From Streptomyces sp. Alt3 (GTDB taxonomy: Bacteria > Actinomycetota > Actinomycetes > Streptomycetales > Streptomycetaceae): 64,000 nt of DNA. The notes below the pieces were generated by a model, which saw only the letters and a program-made list of their open reading frames with translations, was not told the DNA's origin and did not search any database. Both the position numbers and the translations under genes were made by a program. How positions within the stretch are numbered: position 1 is the stretch's first letter; each line of letters begins with the position of its first letter. Below, piece by piece: positions 51,241 to 59,460 of the stretch. Location of the stretch: the NCBI RefSeq assembly GCF_030719215.1, contig NZ_CP120983.1, positions 4,402,001 through 4,466,000 on the forward strand. Direction: 5' to 3'.

Positions 51241-52947
51241 CTACTTGGCGTCCGAATACCGCTCGACGACCGCCGTCGTGAAGGGGAAGCGGACCGGCGT
51301 CTCCCCGAACGCGACCCGGCCGGCCACCTCCCCGGCCTCCCGGATCGCCTCCACGACCGCCGGCGCCTCCTCGGCCGGGCAGTGCACGATCACCTCGTCG
51401 TGCTGGAAGAACACCAGTTCCGCCCGCATGTCCCCGGCGGCCAGCGTCTGCCGCAGGGCCGCCAGGAGCAGCAGAGCCCAGTCCGCGGCGCTGCCCTGGA
51501 CCACGAAGTTGCGGGTGAAGCGGCCCCGCGCCCGGGCGTTCGACGAGGCGTAGCCCGGGGTGAATCCGTGCGTGCCGGTGCCTTCGCCGGCCGGCGGCTC
51601 CTCGCTCTCCTGCGGGATCCCCGCCTCCCCGTCCTCGCCCGCCCCCGCGGCGGGCGGGCTCGTGCGGCCCAGCCACGTGCGGACGAGGCGCCCCTCCTCA
51701 CCGGCCTTCGCCGCGTCGTCGACGTAGGCGACGGCCTGCGGGAAGCGTCGACGCAGCGCCGCCAGGTTCTTCAGTCCGTCGCCCGAGGTCTGTCCGTAGA
51801 CCGCGCCCAGCAGCGCGATCTTGGCGTGGTCCCGGTCACCGTGGAACGCCCGGTCCGACAGGGCCTTGTAGAGGTCGCCCTCGTGTCCGGCCACCTCCAT
51901 CAGCCCCCGGTCGCGGGAGATCGCCGCCAGCACCCGCGGTTCCATCTGGTCGGCGTCCGCCACGACCAGCCGCCAGCCCTCGTCGGCGACGACCGCCCGG
52001 CGGATCACCTTGGGGATCTGCAGCGCCCCGCCGCCGTTGGTCGTCCAGCGTCCGCTGACCGTGCCCCCCGGCTGGTACCCGGGGCGGAAACGTCCGTCGC
52101 GCACCCAGTCCTGGAGCCAGCTCCAGCCGTGTGCCGTCCAGACGCGGTACAGCTTCTTGTAGCGGATCAGCGGCTCCACCGCCGGGTGGTCGAGCTCCTC
52201 CAGCTCCCACCGCCTGGTCGATCTCACCTTGATCCCGGCCTGTGCGAACGCCTTCACGACATCGGCCGGCAGGTCGGGGCGCACCCGTCTGCCGAACGCG
52301 GCGGACACCTCGTCCGCGGCCTCGGCCAGTCTGCGGGGCTCACCGCCGCCCGCGTACCGCTCGCCCAGCAGGTCGTCCAGCACCTCGCGGTGCACATCGG
52401 CCCGCCAGGGGAGGCCGGATCCGTTCATCTCGGCGGCGACCAGCATGCCCGCGGACTCCGCTGCCGTGAGCAGCGTCATCCTGCCGGGGTGCTCCGTCGC
52501 CGCGTGGCGGCGCAGCTGCTCGGCGTAGACCTGGAGCAGGGCCTCGAAGGGCAGGTCGGTGCCGGAGCGCGGTTCGAAGAGGGAGGACTGGGAGCCCGGC
52601 TCCGCGGAGCGTGGCGGGGGATCGGGCGGTACCGGGGCGTGCCGCAGCCGAGCCCACGCCGCCGCGGCCGAACGTGGCTCGCCGAGCCGTCCCTCGTGCC
52701 CGAGCAGCAGCAGCTCGGCGCACTCGATGTCGTAGCACCGCTCGACGCGCACGCCGGCCGCGAGCAGCTGAGGGTAGATCCCGGCGGTCGAACGCCAGAC
52801 CCAGCGCGTCACCTCGGGGCGGGAGCGGACCGCCTCGACGAGATCCGGCTCGGCCAGGACCGGACCGGCGGGCAGGCCGTCGCGGGTGAGCGGCGCGAGG
52901 AGTGCGCCGCCCCCTTCCGCACCGGCCAGAGCCCAACGTTCGGTCAT
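51241..52947 (-). CDS. Family A DNA polymerase without 5' nuclease (second PolA-like)
   Basis: A 568-residue polymerase, much shorter than PolA because the 5' nuclease domain is absent. The N-terminal part (1-175) sits where the 3'-5' exonuclease domain is, with only YDIECAELLLLG recalling an exonuclease motif. Polymerase motifs: VVADADQMEPRVLAAISRD (A), GDRDHAKIALLGAVYGQ (B, O-helix, with Leu where Phe or Tyr is usual) and FFQHDEVIVHCP (C). Between B and C is a Gly/Glu-rich insert. In actinobacteria it is annotated as bifunctional exonuclease/polymerase; a repair role is inferred. ATG 52947 has AAGACT 6 nt upstream and no SD. Confidence 0.88.
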   Translation of the reverse strand: MTERWALAGAEGGGALLAPLTRDGLPAGPVLAEPDLVEAVRSRPEVTRWVWRSTAGIYPQLLAAGVRVERCYDIECAELLLLGHEGRLGEPRSAAAAWARLRHAPVPPDPPPRSAEPGSQSSLFEPRSGTDLPFEALLQVYAEQLRRHAATEHPGRMTLLTAAESAGMLVAAEMNGSGLPWRADVHREVLDDLLGERYAGGGEPRRLAEAADEVSAAFGRRVRPDLPADVVKAFAQAGIKVRSTRRWELEELDHPAVEPLIRYKKLYRVWTAHGWSWLQDWVRDGRFRPGYQPGGTVSGRWTTNGGGALQIPKVIRRAVVADEGWRLVVADADQMEPRVLAAISRDRGLMEVAGHEGDLYKALSDRAFHGDRDHAKIALLGAVYGQTSGDGLKNLAALRRRFPQAVAYVDDAAKAGEEGRLVRTWLGRTSPPAAGAGEDGEAGIPQESEEPPAGEGTGTHGFTPGYASSNARARGRFTRNFVVQGSAADWALLLLAALRQTLAAGDMRAELVFFQHDEVIVHCPAEEAPAVVEAIREAGEVAGRVAFGETPVRFPFTTAVVERYSDAK

Positions 52948-52953
52948 GGGCCG

Positions 52954-52959
52954 AGTCTT
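52954..52959 (-). promoter_or_regulatory. Weak -10 hexamer AAGACT, leaderless spacing
   Basis: Six bases before ATG 52947 on the minus strand; the first base departs from TANNNT. Confidence 0.3.
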
Positions 52960-52987
52960 GCACCCGGCACTGACAGGAGGCCCGGAT

Positions 52988-53084
52988 CACCCGGCGGACA
53001 TGCCGCTCCCGCTCACCGGGCGGACGTGCCGCTCCCCTTCACCCCGCGGCCGGTGCCGCTCCCGCTCACCGGGCGGGCACGTCC
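52988..53084. repeat. 26-bp tandem repeat, 3.7 units
   Basis: Units start at 52988, 53014, 53040 and 53067, each with CACC(C/G)GGCGGACGTGCC and CGCTCCCGCT-like halves. They fill the gap between the divergent polymerase and quinone reductase genes. Confidence 0.82.
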
Positions 53085-53156
53085 GACTGCCGCGAGGATC
53101 GGAGTGAGGTGCGCGCGATGCGTGCCGGGACCCGGCAGGCGGCGGAGGAGACGGTG

Positions 53157-54086
53157 ATGGAAGCGATCGTGTACGAGGAGTTCGGCGGACCCGAGGTCCT
53201 GCGCCGGGCCCAGGTCGAGGACGTCCACGCCGGACCCGGGCAGATCCGGGTGGCGGTGAAGGCGGCCGGGGTCAATCCGGTCGACTACAAGATCCGCAAC
53301 GGCTGGATGGAGGCGGCGTTCCCCACCCCGCTGCCCGCCACACCCGGCAGCGAGTTCGCCGGGGTCGTCGACGAGACCGGTGTGGGCGTCACCGAGTTCG
53401 CGGTCGGCGACGAGGTACTGGGCCGGAGCGCGACCGGCGCGTACGCGGCGTACGTCCTGGCCGACGTGGGAGCCGTCGCGCACAAGCCGGAGGGGCTGGG
53501 CTGGCCGGAGGCCGCCGCGCTGCCGGTCGCGACCGCGACCGCCGCGCGGGTGCTCGACGAACTGGCGGTGTCGGCGGGCGAGACCCTGCTGGTGCACGGC
53601 GCGTCCGGCGCGGTCGGTTCCGCCGCGGTCCAGCTGGCCGCGGCCAGGGGCGCCACCGTCGTCGGGACGGCCTCACCCGCCAACCACGACTATCTGCGGG
53701 TGCTCGGCGCGGTTCCCGTGGCGTACGGGGAAGGTCTGGTGAGCCGGGTGCGTGAGGCCGCACCACAGGGTGTGGACGCGGTGTTCGACGTGGCGGGCAA
53801 GGGCGCTCTGGCGGACTCGGTGGAGCTGCGCGGCGGCACCTCCGACCGGATCTCCACCATCGCCGATCCGGACGCGGCCGGTCACGGGGTGGCCTTCTCG
53901 GCGGGCGGCGGCAACCCCCCGGACGAGGGGAGGCGGCTCGCCGGGTACGCGCAGTCGGCCTCGGTCGGCGGCCTGCGCATCCCCGTCGAGAAGACGTTCC
54001 CGCTCGGCGCGGCCGCTCGGGCCCAGGAGCTCAGCGAGGCGGGACACGTACGCGGCAAGCTGGTGCTGCTTCCCGGAGAGCGTTGA
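53157..54086 (+). CDS. NAD(P)H:quinone oxidoreductase (zinc-independent MDR family)
   Basis: A 309-residue enzyme of the quinone reductase type. MEAIVYEEFGGPEVLRRAQ is the usual N-terminus; VNPVDYKIRNG, ATPGSEFAGVV (catalytic region) and LLVHGASGAVGSAAVQLA, the nucleotide-binding loop with AxxGxxG pattern, follow. No zinc ligands are seen. ATG 53157 has GGAGGAG seven bases upstream; an earlier ATG at 53109 lacks one. The last 15 codons and the stop are duplicated just downstream. Confidence 0.93.
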   Translation: MEAIVYEEFGGPEVLRRAQVEDVHAGPGQIRVAVKAAGVNPVDYKIRNGWMEAAFPTPLPATPGSEFAGVVDETGVGVTEFAVGDEVLGRSATGAYAAYVLADVGAVAHKPEGLGWPEAAALPVATATAARVLDELAVSAGETLLVHGASGAVGSAAVQLAAARGATVVGTASPANHDYLRVLGAVPVAYGEGLVSRVREAAPQGVDAVFDVAGKGALADSVELRGGTSDRISTIADPDAAGHGVAFSAGGGNPPDEGRRLAGYAQSASVGGLRIPVEKTFPLGAAARAQELSEAGHVRGKLVLLPGER

Positions 54087-54130
54087 GGGACGTACGCGGC
54101 AAGCCGGTGCTGCTTCCCGAAGAGCACTGA
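54041..54130 (+). repeat. Tandem duplication of the 3' end of the quinone reductase gene
   Basis: Unit A (54041-54086, 46 bp) contains the last codons and the TGA; unit B (54087-54130, 44 bp) repeats it with three substitutions and one 2-base deletion, including a second TGA. Both share TACGCGGCAAGC and GGTGCTGCTTCCCG. Confidence 0.92.
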
Positions 54131-54176
54131 GCGCCCGGCCGCGACGCCCCTGGGGAGAGACGGACGTCCTGCCGCC

Positions 54177-54182
54177 TACGCT
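54177..54182 (+). promoter_or_regulatory. -10 hexamer TACGCT, leaderless type
   Basis: Six bases (GGCCCG) before ATG 54189; no SD. Confidence 0.55.
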
Positions 54183-54188
54183 GGCCCG

Positions 54189-55361
54189 ATGGAATCGGTG
54201 ATCGACCGGGCGTGCGCCGCGGCCCTGTACTCGGACGGCGACGCGGGCCTGGACACCGGCGCCTCCCTCCTCGCCGCCGACCCGTCCGCCGACGAGGAGT
54301 TGCACCGCCGTGGCGAGGAGTTCGTCCGGCGCGCCTGGGCCCGTGGCTGGCAGCCCGCCGACGTCGTACGGACGGTCCGGCGGGAGCTGGACGAGGCCGG
54401 GGCCGCCCTCGCCGCCGCCCTGATCGCGGCGGAGACGGCGGGGTACGGGCAGTTGCCCCCTCGCTGGGCGGACCAGCTGGCCGCGATGCCCGCCTCTGCC
54501 CCGCGCAACCGCCCCGACCGCTTCACGTACGCCTCCGCGCTCCTGGAGCTGTACCGGCTGCTCCTGCGGCTCCCGGTCATCGAGCCGGCAGGCCCGCCGC
54601 CCGGCACGCAGTCCGACGCCACGACGTTCCGGCCGCCGGCCGCCGGTGAACCCCGCATGCTGACCAGGATCCGGGCGCTGCTCGCCAAGGCGGAGGCGAC
54701 CGGTTTCCCGGAGGAGGCCGAGGCGCTCACCACCAAGGCCCAGGAGCTGATGGCCCGGCACAGCATCGACGAGGCGCTCCTCGCCGCGCGCACGCACAGC
54801 GCCGACGTGCCGGGAGCGGTCAGGATCGGGGTCGACGCCCCGTACGAGAGCGCGAAGGCCGTCCTGCTCGACGCCGTGGCCTCGGCGAACCGCTGCCGTG
54901 CCGTGTGGAACAGTGACCTCGGTTTCACGACGGTGGTCGGCTTCGAGCCGGACCTGGAGTCCGTGGAGCTGCTCTTCACCTCCCTGCTCGTCCAGGGCAA
55001 CGCCGCGATGACGAAGGCGGAGGCGGGGCAGCGGGCCGGCGGACGCAGGCGGACCAAGACGTTCAGGCAGTCCTTCCTGATGGCCTACGCCCAGCGCCTG
55101 GGCAGCCGTCTCGCGGCGGACACCGCGCGGGTCACCGCCGCGGCGGGCGCGGAGGCCGGCAGCCGCGCCGAGACCACCGGGGCGCTGCTGCCGGTCCTGG
55201 CGGCGCGGGACGTGGCGGTCACCGACACGGCTGAGCGGATGTTCCCGAGGACCACCACGACCCGGCTGCGCGGGGCGACCGATCTCGAAGGATGGACGCA
55301 CGGCACGGCTGCGGCGGACCGGGCCAGGATGGGCGGCGAAGGTCCGGGAATCAGCCGTTAG
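54189..55361 (+). CDS. DUF2786 domain protein
   Basis: A 390-residue protein. Around residues 155-195 it has MLTRIRALLAKAEATGFPEE and ALTTKAQELMARHSIDE, the DUF2786 helical signature. The N-terminal 130 residues are helical with no recognisable family; the C-terminal part includes RRTKTFRQSFLMAYAQRLGSR. The role is unknown; the domain is found in phage and actinobacterial proteins. No SD; TACGCT stands 6 nt upstream. It is followed after 55 bp by a FUSC gene on the same strand, with its own leaderless-type promoter. Confidence 0.82.
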   Translation: MESVIDRACAAALYSDGDAGLDTGASLLAADPSADEELHRRGEEFVRRAWARGWQPADVVRTVRRELDEAGAALAAALIAAETAGYGQLPPRWADQLAAMPASAPRNRPDRFTYASALLELYRLLLRLPVIEPAGPPPGTQSDATTFRPPAAGEPRMLTRIRALLAKAEATGFPEEAEALTTKAQELMARHSIDEALLAARTHSADVPGAVRIGVDAPYESAKAVLLDAVASANRCRAVWNSDLGFTTVVGFEPDLESVELLFTSLLVQGNAAMTKAEAGQRAGGRRRTKTFRQSFLMAYAQRLGSRLAADTARVTAAAGAEAGSRAETTGALLPVLAARDVAVTDTAERMFPRTTTTRLRGATDLEGWTHGTAAADRARMGGEGPGISR

Positions 55362-55404
55362 ATCGTCAGTGCGGCATAAGTCCGGACTTGTGGGTGAATC
55401 CGGC

Positions 55405-55410
55405 TAGGCT
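55405..55410 (+). promoter_or_regulatory. -10 hexamer TAGGCT, leaderless type
   Basis: Six bases (CTGCCC) before ATG 55417; no SD. Confidence 0.55.
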
Positions 55411-55416
55411 CTGCCC

Positions 55417-57501
55417 ATGAGCTGGCTCAGGGCGCTGAGGGAGACGGCCCGCTCGGGGCTGGAGATCGAGCGGCGGCGTCTCGAACCGCTCATCGCGGTG
55501 CGCGGCGCCGCGGGCCTCGCCCTCGTCGTCGGGGTGAGCCTGGCGCTGTTCGGACCGGTGATCGCCGCCGGCTCCGCGTTCGGCGCGTTCCAGGCCGCCA
55601 TCGCCACCTTCCAGCGCAGCTGGCGGCCCCGGCCCGTTCTCGCCCTGGTCTCCGGGGTCAGCCTGGCCGTGTCGACGTTCGTCGGCTACGTCACCGTCTC
55701 CCACACCCTGCTCTTCCTCGCCCTGCTGGTCCTCTGGACGTTCGCCGCCGGGATGAGCTGGGCGGCGGGGCCCACGGGCGGCATCATCGCGGGCTCCAAC
55801 GTCTCGATCATGCTGGTCACGATCACCCTGCCGACCTCCGTCCTCGACGCCGCCGCCCACGCCGGGATGATGGCGTTCGGCGGGTTCGTCCAGGCGGCGC
55901 TGATCGTCCTGTTCCCGGTCCGCAGATGGGGCGCCCAGCGTGACGCGCTCGCCGACGCCCTGGCCGGCGTGGCCGACTACGCCCGCAGACTGCGGAACGA
56001 CCCGGTCGCGCCCTTCGACCCCGTCCCGCTGATGACCGCGCGCAACGCCGCCGCCGTCACCCCGCGCCAGGCCCGCAGACGTCCCGCCGACCTGCACGGC
56101 GCGCGCGGGGTCGCCGAACGCCTGCGGCCGGTCCTCGCCTCGCTCGCGGATCCCGCCCTGGGGGTCCCGGCCGAGGGCCCCGAGCGGTACTGGGTGTGGG
56201 AGATCCTCGGCGCCGCGGGGTCCCTGCTCGACTCCGCGGCCCGGGCGGTACGCCACGGGGACCCGGTCCAGCTGGACGAGACGGCACTCTCGGTGCTGAA
56301 GTCCCCCGACACCGAGGTCATCCTCACCGGCCCGCCCCGCCGGGCCGCCGACCGGCTCGTCTCACTGCTGGCCGACGTCATCGAGATCGCCGAGGGCACC
56401 GGTACGGACGACCGGACACCGGGGGAGCCGCTCGTCCCGCACCGACGCCGGCCCACCCTCCTGCGGCTCGTCCCCGTCGTCCAGCGCTCCATGCGCCGCG
56501 AGATGCGCCGCGGGTCGACGATCCTGCGCCACGCCGTCCGGGTGTCGGCGGTGGCCGCGGCGGGCTACCTCCTGGGGGCCGTGCTGCCCTTCGGCCACGG
56601 CTACTGGGCACCGATGACCGCCGTGATGGTGATGCGCCCGGAGTTCACCCAGACGTACTCGCGGTCCGTGGCCCGTTTCATGGGCACCGTGGTCGGTGTC
56701 GCCGTCGCCACCGGAATCGTGCAGGCCGCACACCCGAACGCGGAGCTCTCCGCCCTGCTCGCCGTCGTCAGCGCCGGGCTGATGTACCTGCTCATGCGCA
56801 CCGGGTACGCGGTCAGCCAGGTCTGTGTCTCCGCCTACGTCGTCTTCCTGCTCGGCATGGCGGGCGACGACTGGTCGCAGACCGTGCCCGAACGGGTGGT
56901 GCTGACCCTCATCGGCGGACTCCTCGCGATGGTGGCGTACGCCATCTACCCGGCCTGGGAGACCCCGCGGCTGCGTGACCGGCTCGCCGCCTGGGTGGTC
57001 ACGGACGGGCGCTACGCGGCCACCGTGCTCGACCGGTACGCCGACCCCGCCTCCCGGAGCCTGGAGGACGTGCGCACCGCCCTCCTCACCACCCGGGAGG
57101 CACGCGTCGCCTGGCAGGAGGCGCTCGAGACGGCCCGGCACGAACCGGTACGCCACCGGGGCATCTCCCGGACCTCCGCAGCGGACGCCCAGGACGCGCT
57201 CGCCCAGTTCGGCAGGGTCGCCATGCTCATGGAGGCCCACCTCCCCGCCGCCTCGGCGACCCCCGTCCCCGAGGCCGCAGGGCTGGCCGACGCGCTGCGC
57301 CGGGCCACCGAGGAGGGCGCGAAGGCGGTACGGGAGCGCCGCATCCCGGACTGGGGCCCGGTCAGGGAAGCGCTGGAGCCCCGGGACGCCGCCCCGGGGC
57401 AGCCGCCGCCCGACTCCTTCGTACGCAACGGGGCCACCCTGCTGCTCCGCGCCCTGGACGACTTCTCGCAGGCGCTGGAGATCGGCAGCGGGCGGGCGTA
57501 G
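55417..57501 (+). CDS. FUSC family transporter
   Basis: A 694-residue membrane protein with the FUSC layout: two sets of helices (about 25-170 and 375-510) separated by a soluble part, and a soluble C-terminus. The second set begins with VLPFGHGYWAPMTAVMVMRP, typical of FUSC/aromatic acid exporters, followed by YSRSVARFMGTVVGVAVATG. The substrate is unknown. Conserved GHGYWAP-type sequence is intact. It converges on a lipoprotein gene with an 11-bp gap. It is not closely similar by eye to the shorter FUSC-like protein at 42770. Confidence 0.88.
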   Translation: MSWLRALRETARSGLEIERRRLEPLIAVRGAAGLALVVGVSLALFGPVIAAGSAFGAFQAAIATFQRSWRPRPVLALVSGVSLAVSTFVGYVTVSHTLLFLALLVLWTFAAGMSWAAGPTGGIIAGSNVSIMLVTITLPTSVLDAAAHAGMMAFGGFVQAALIVLFPVRRWGAQRDALADALAGVADYARRLRNDPVAPFDPVPLMTARNAAAVTPRQARRRPADLHGARGVAERLRPVLASLADPALGVPAEGPERYWVWEILGAAGSLLDSAARAVRHGDPVQLDETALSVLKSPDTEVILTGPPRRAADRLVSLLADVIEIAEGTGTDDRTPGEPLVPHRRRPTLLRLVPVVQRSMRREMRRGSTILRHAVRVSAVAAAGYLLGAVLPFGHGYWAPMTAVMVMRPEFTQTYSRSVARFMGTVVGVAVATGIVQAAHPNAELSALLAVVSAGLMYLLMRTGYAVSQVCVSAYVVFLLGMAGDDWSQTVPERVVLTLIGGLLAMVAYAIYPAWETPRLRDRLAAWVVTDGRYAATVLDRYADPASRSLEDVRTALLTTREARVAWQEALETARHEPVRHRGISRTSAADAQDALAQFGRVAMLMEAHLPAASATPVPEAAGLADALRRATEEGAKAVRERRIPDWGPVREALEPRDAAPGQPPPDSFVRNGATLLLRALDDFSQALEIGSGRA

Positions 57502-57512
57502 GGGCCCGGGCG

Positions 57513-58010
57513 TCAGGAGGCGGAGGGCTCCGGCCGGACCGTCGGCAGATCGGAGGGGTCGGTCAGGGTCAGGATGTCCTCGGCCCCCGCCTCCCAGGAG
57601 ACGACGATCTTCCTGCCGTCGTTCGACTCGACGGACCCCATGGTGCGGTCGGTGTTCCCGTCGAGGCACTTCAGCGCGAGCATCACCGAACCCATGTCCT
57701 TCACCTCGCCCTGGCAGATGTGCACGCCGGCGGAGAGCGCCACTCTGCCCGAGGTGACCGACAGGGCGACGGGCAGGCCGTCGGTACTGCCCGTCCAGGT
57801 GCCCTTCAGCGCCTCGGCCGCCGCTCCACCCGCCGTGCCGTCCTCGCCGTCCGTGCCCCTGCCGGTGCCGGAGGGCGAGGCGGGCAGGGAGGCCGCGTCG
57901 GTGGCCGGGGCCTTCTTCGCGGCGGGGCCGTCACCGCCGCAGGCGCTCAGCGCGAGCACGGCGACAAGACCGGTGGCGGCGAGAGCACCGGAGCGCAGGA
58001 GCCTGTCCAA
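57513..58010 (-). CDS. Small lipoprotein
   Basis: A 165-residue lipoprotein: LDRLLRSGALAATGLVAVLA then lipobox LSACG. The mature part has a Ser/Thr/Gly-rich linker, then a beta-rich domain (LKGTWTGSTDGLPVALSV ... GVHICQGEVKDMGSVMLALKC) with two Cys. No function is recognisable. The start is TTG 58010, with GAGGGG seven bases upstream; the frame runs on to 58070 but those codons do not fit a signal peptide. It converges on the FUSC gene. Confidence 0.75.
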   Translation of the reverse strand: MDRLLRSGALAATGLVAVLALSACGGDGPAAKKAPATDAASLPASPSGTGRGTDGEDGTAGGAAAEALKGTWTGSTDGLPVALSVTSGRVALSAGVHICQGEVKDMGSVMLALKCLDGNTDRTMGSVESNDGRKIVVSWEAGAEDILTLTDPSDLPTVRPEPSAS

Positions 58011-58190
58011 TGGAGTTCCCCTCGTCGATTCATGGCCGAAAGACCGCGTCAAGCTACCAGGCGGGAACAAACAACTCTGTTGATCGGGAGCCGAATTGGC
58101 GCGCCGTTCGTCTGTTCCTCACAGAGGTGGGGAATCGGTGGGCCGGTGGGCGGGCAACAGACGGGAAAGCTGTAATCGTGCGCGCACCCC

Positions 58191-58208
58191 GCGTGCACGT
58201 GCATCTGC
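58191..58208 (+). promoter_or_regulatory. Shared 18-bp regulator site, copy 1 (upstream of DUF397 gene)
   Basis: GCGTGCACGTGCATCTGC lies about 75 bp before the DUF397 start. Its exact reverse complement lies at 59275-59292. The core TGCACGTGCA is palindromic. A TATGAT -10-like hexamer follows at 58233-58238. Probable operator of the XRE/DUF5753 regulator. Confidence 0.6.
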
Positions 58209-58282
58209 TCATGCATTGGCATTTGAACACAGCTATGATCCGAGCTAGTTGACACTTGCACCTTGCAACTCGGGAGCGTCCT

Positions 58283-58525
58283 GTGCACGACGTGTACAAC
58301 GGCATGGCGGCCACAGAGCTTCGCGGGGTCGTCTGGCAGAAGAGCAGGCACAGCAACTCACAAGGATCATGTGTGGAGTTCGCGAAACTGCCCGGCGGAA
58401 ATGTCGCGATGCGCAACTCGCGCCACCCCGACGGGCCCGCGCTGGTCTACACGCCGGCCGAGATAGAGGCGCTGCTGCTGGGCGTCAAGGACGGGGAGTT
58501 CGACCACCTGGCCACCGGCGGCTGA
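58283..58525 (+). CDS. DUF397 small protein (WhiJ-associated type)
   Basis: An 80-residue acidic protein: LRGVVWQKSRHSNSQGSCVE then AMRNSRHPDGPALVYTPAEI and AALLLGVKDGEFDHL-like ending, the DUF397 pattern. In Streptomyces these proteins pair with XRE/DUF5753 regulators; in the whiJ system the regulator binds upstream of its DUF397 gene and the small protein relieves repression. Start GTG 58283 has GGGAG six bases upstream; ATG 58304 is possible. Confidence 0.88.
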   Translation: MHDVYNGMAATELRGVVWQKSRHSNSQGSCVEFAKLPGGNVAMRNSRHPDGPALVYTPAEIEALLLGVKDGEFDHLATGG

Positions 58526-58584
58526 ACGCAGGGGCGCCCCGGCGGCCCGGCCGCGCGCCGTGGCGCGCCCGGGCGTGCGTCGTG

Positions 58585-59142
58585 CTACCGGCGGTCGGGG
58601 AGTGCGTCGACCGTGAGCGGATACTCCGGCGCGGGGTGGTCCGTCAGCCGGAACAGGGCCCAGACCACCTTGCCGAGTCCGTCGGCCGCCTTGTCCCCGG
58701 CCGGGACGGGGGAGGGGTGCCAGCCCCAGCTGTCACTGAACGACTCGACGAGGAACAGGCCGCGCCCGGACTCGGCGGAGTCGGGTGCCTCGCCCGTGAC
58801 CGGTCCCTTACGGCTGGGATCGCGCACCGCGCACACCAGGCGCGAGGTCCAGCGCATGAGGTGCAGGCGCACGGAGGTGTCCTGGCGTTCCCGGGAGGTG
58901 TCGGTCGGAAGGGCGTGCCGCAGCGCGTTGGTGACCAGCTCGGACACGACCAGGGCCACGTCGTCGAAGTGGTCGCCCAGATCCCACGAGGTCAGGGTCG
59001 TGCGGGTGAATTTCCGTGCCCCGCCCACCGCTTCGTACCGGGCGGGCAGCGCGCAGGAGGCCGAGCCGGCGACCGCCGAGGGGTCGATGGGGGGAAGCCC
59101 CTGCCGTAACGGCTCGAGCATCGTCGATCCATTCGTCCCCAT
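58585..59142 (-). CDS. RsbW-like ATP-binding protein (regulatory kinase type)
   Basis: A 185-residue HATPase_c-fold protein. VALVVSELVTNALRHA carries the intact N-box Glu and Asn; VCAVRDPSRKGP (G1) and SGRGLFLVESFSDSWGW (G2) follow. Unlike the BldG partner in this window it has the Mg-binding Asn, so it should bind ATP. This type often accompanies XRE/DUF5753 and DUF397 genes. ATG 59142 has GGGAG eight bases upstream; the frame is open to 59226 without an SD. Confidence 0.85.
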   Translation of the reverse strand: MGTNGSTMLEPLRQGLPPIDPSAVAGSASCALPARYEAVGGARKFTRTTLTSWDLGDHFDDVALVVSELVTNALRHALPTDTSRERQDTSVRLHLMRWTSRLVCAVRDPSRKGPVTGEAPDSAESGRGLFLVESFSDSWGWHPSPVPAGDKAADGLGKVVWALFRLTDHPAPEYPLTVDALPDRR

Positions 59143-59260
59143 GCGAGGCACTCCCGGGATTCGCGGCTGTAGCGGCACTGCTTCTGGCGGGCACTGCGGG
59201 TACAGCGGCACAACACGAACGAGCACGCAGGTGCGCGAGGACCATGGTTCCGAATGCGCA

Positions 59261-59292
59261 GGGCAGATGCAAGGGCAGATGCACGTGCACGC
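59261..59292 (-). promoter_or_regulatory. Shared regulator site, copy 2, with 12-bp direct repeat
   Basis: GCAGATGCACGTGCACGC (59275-59292) is the exact reverse complement of 58191-58208. GGGCAGATGCA occurs twice, at 59261 and 59273. The block lies 119 bp before the ATP-binding gene (leftward) and about 170 bp before the regulator gene (rightward), in the gap 59143-59460. Confidence 0.6.
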
Positions 59293-59460
59293 GCGTGATC
59301 TGCCCGGTAGCGTGCCGGTTCGGACTCATTTCTTCCGCTTCATAGTTTTGAAGCTTTCGGAAAGTCTTCCCGTCTCTGTAATCGAATGAGTACGGGCTGA
59401 AGCGTTTTGGTGGCAGAATCCGCCTCCGGGGTTCGGGGGAGCTCCGGAGTACGGGAAGCG

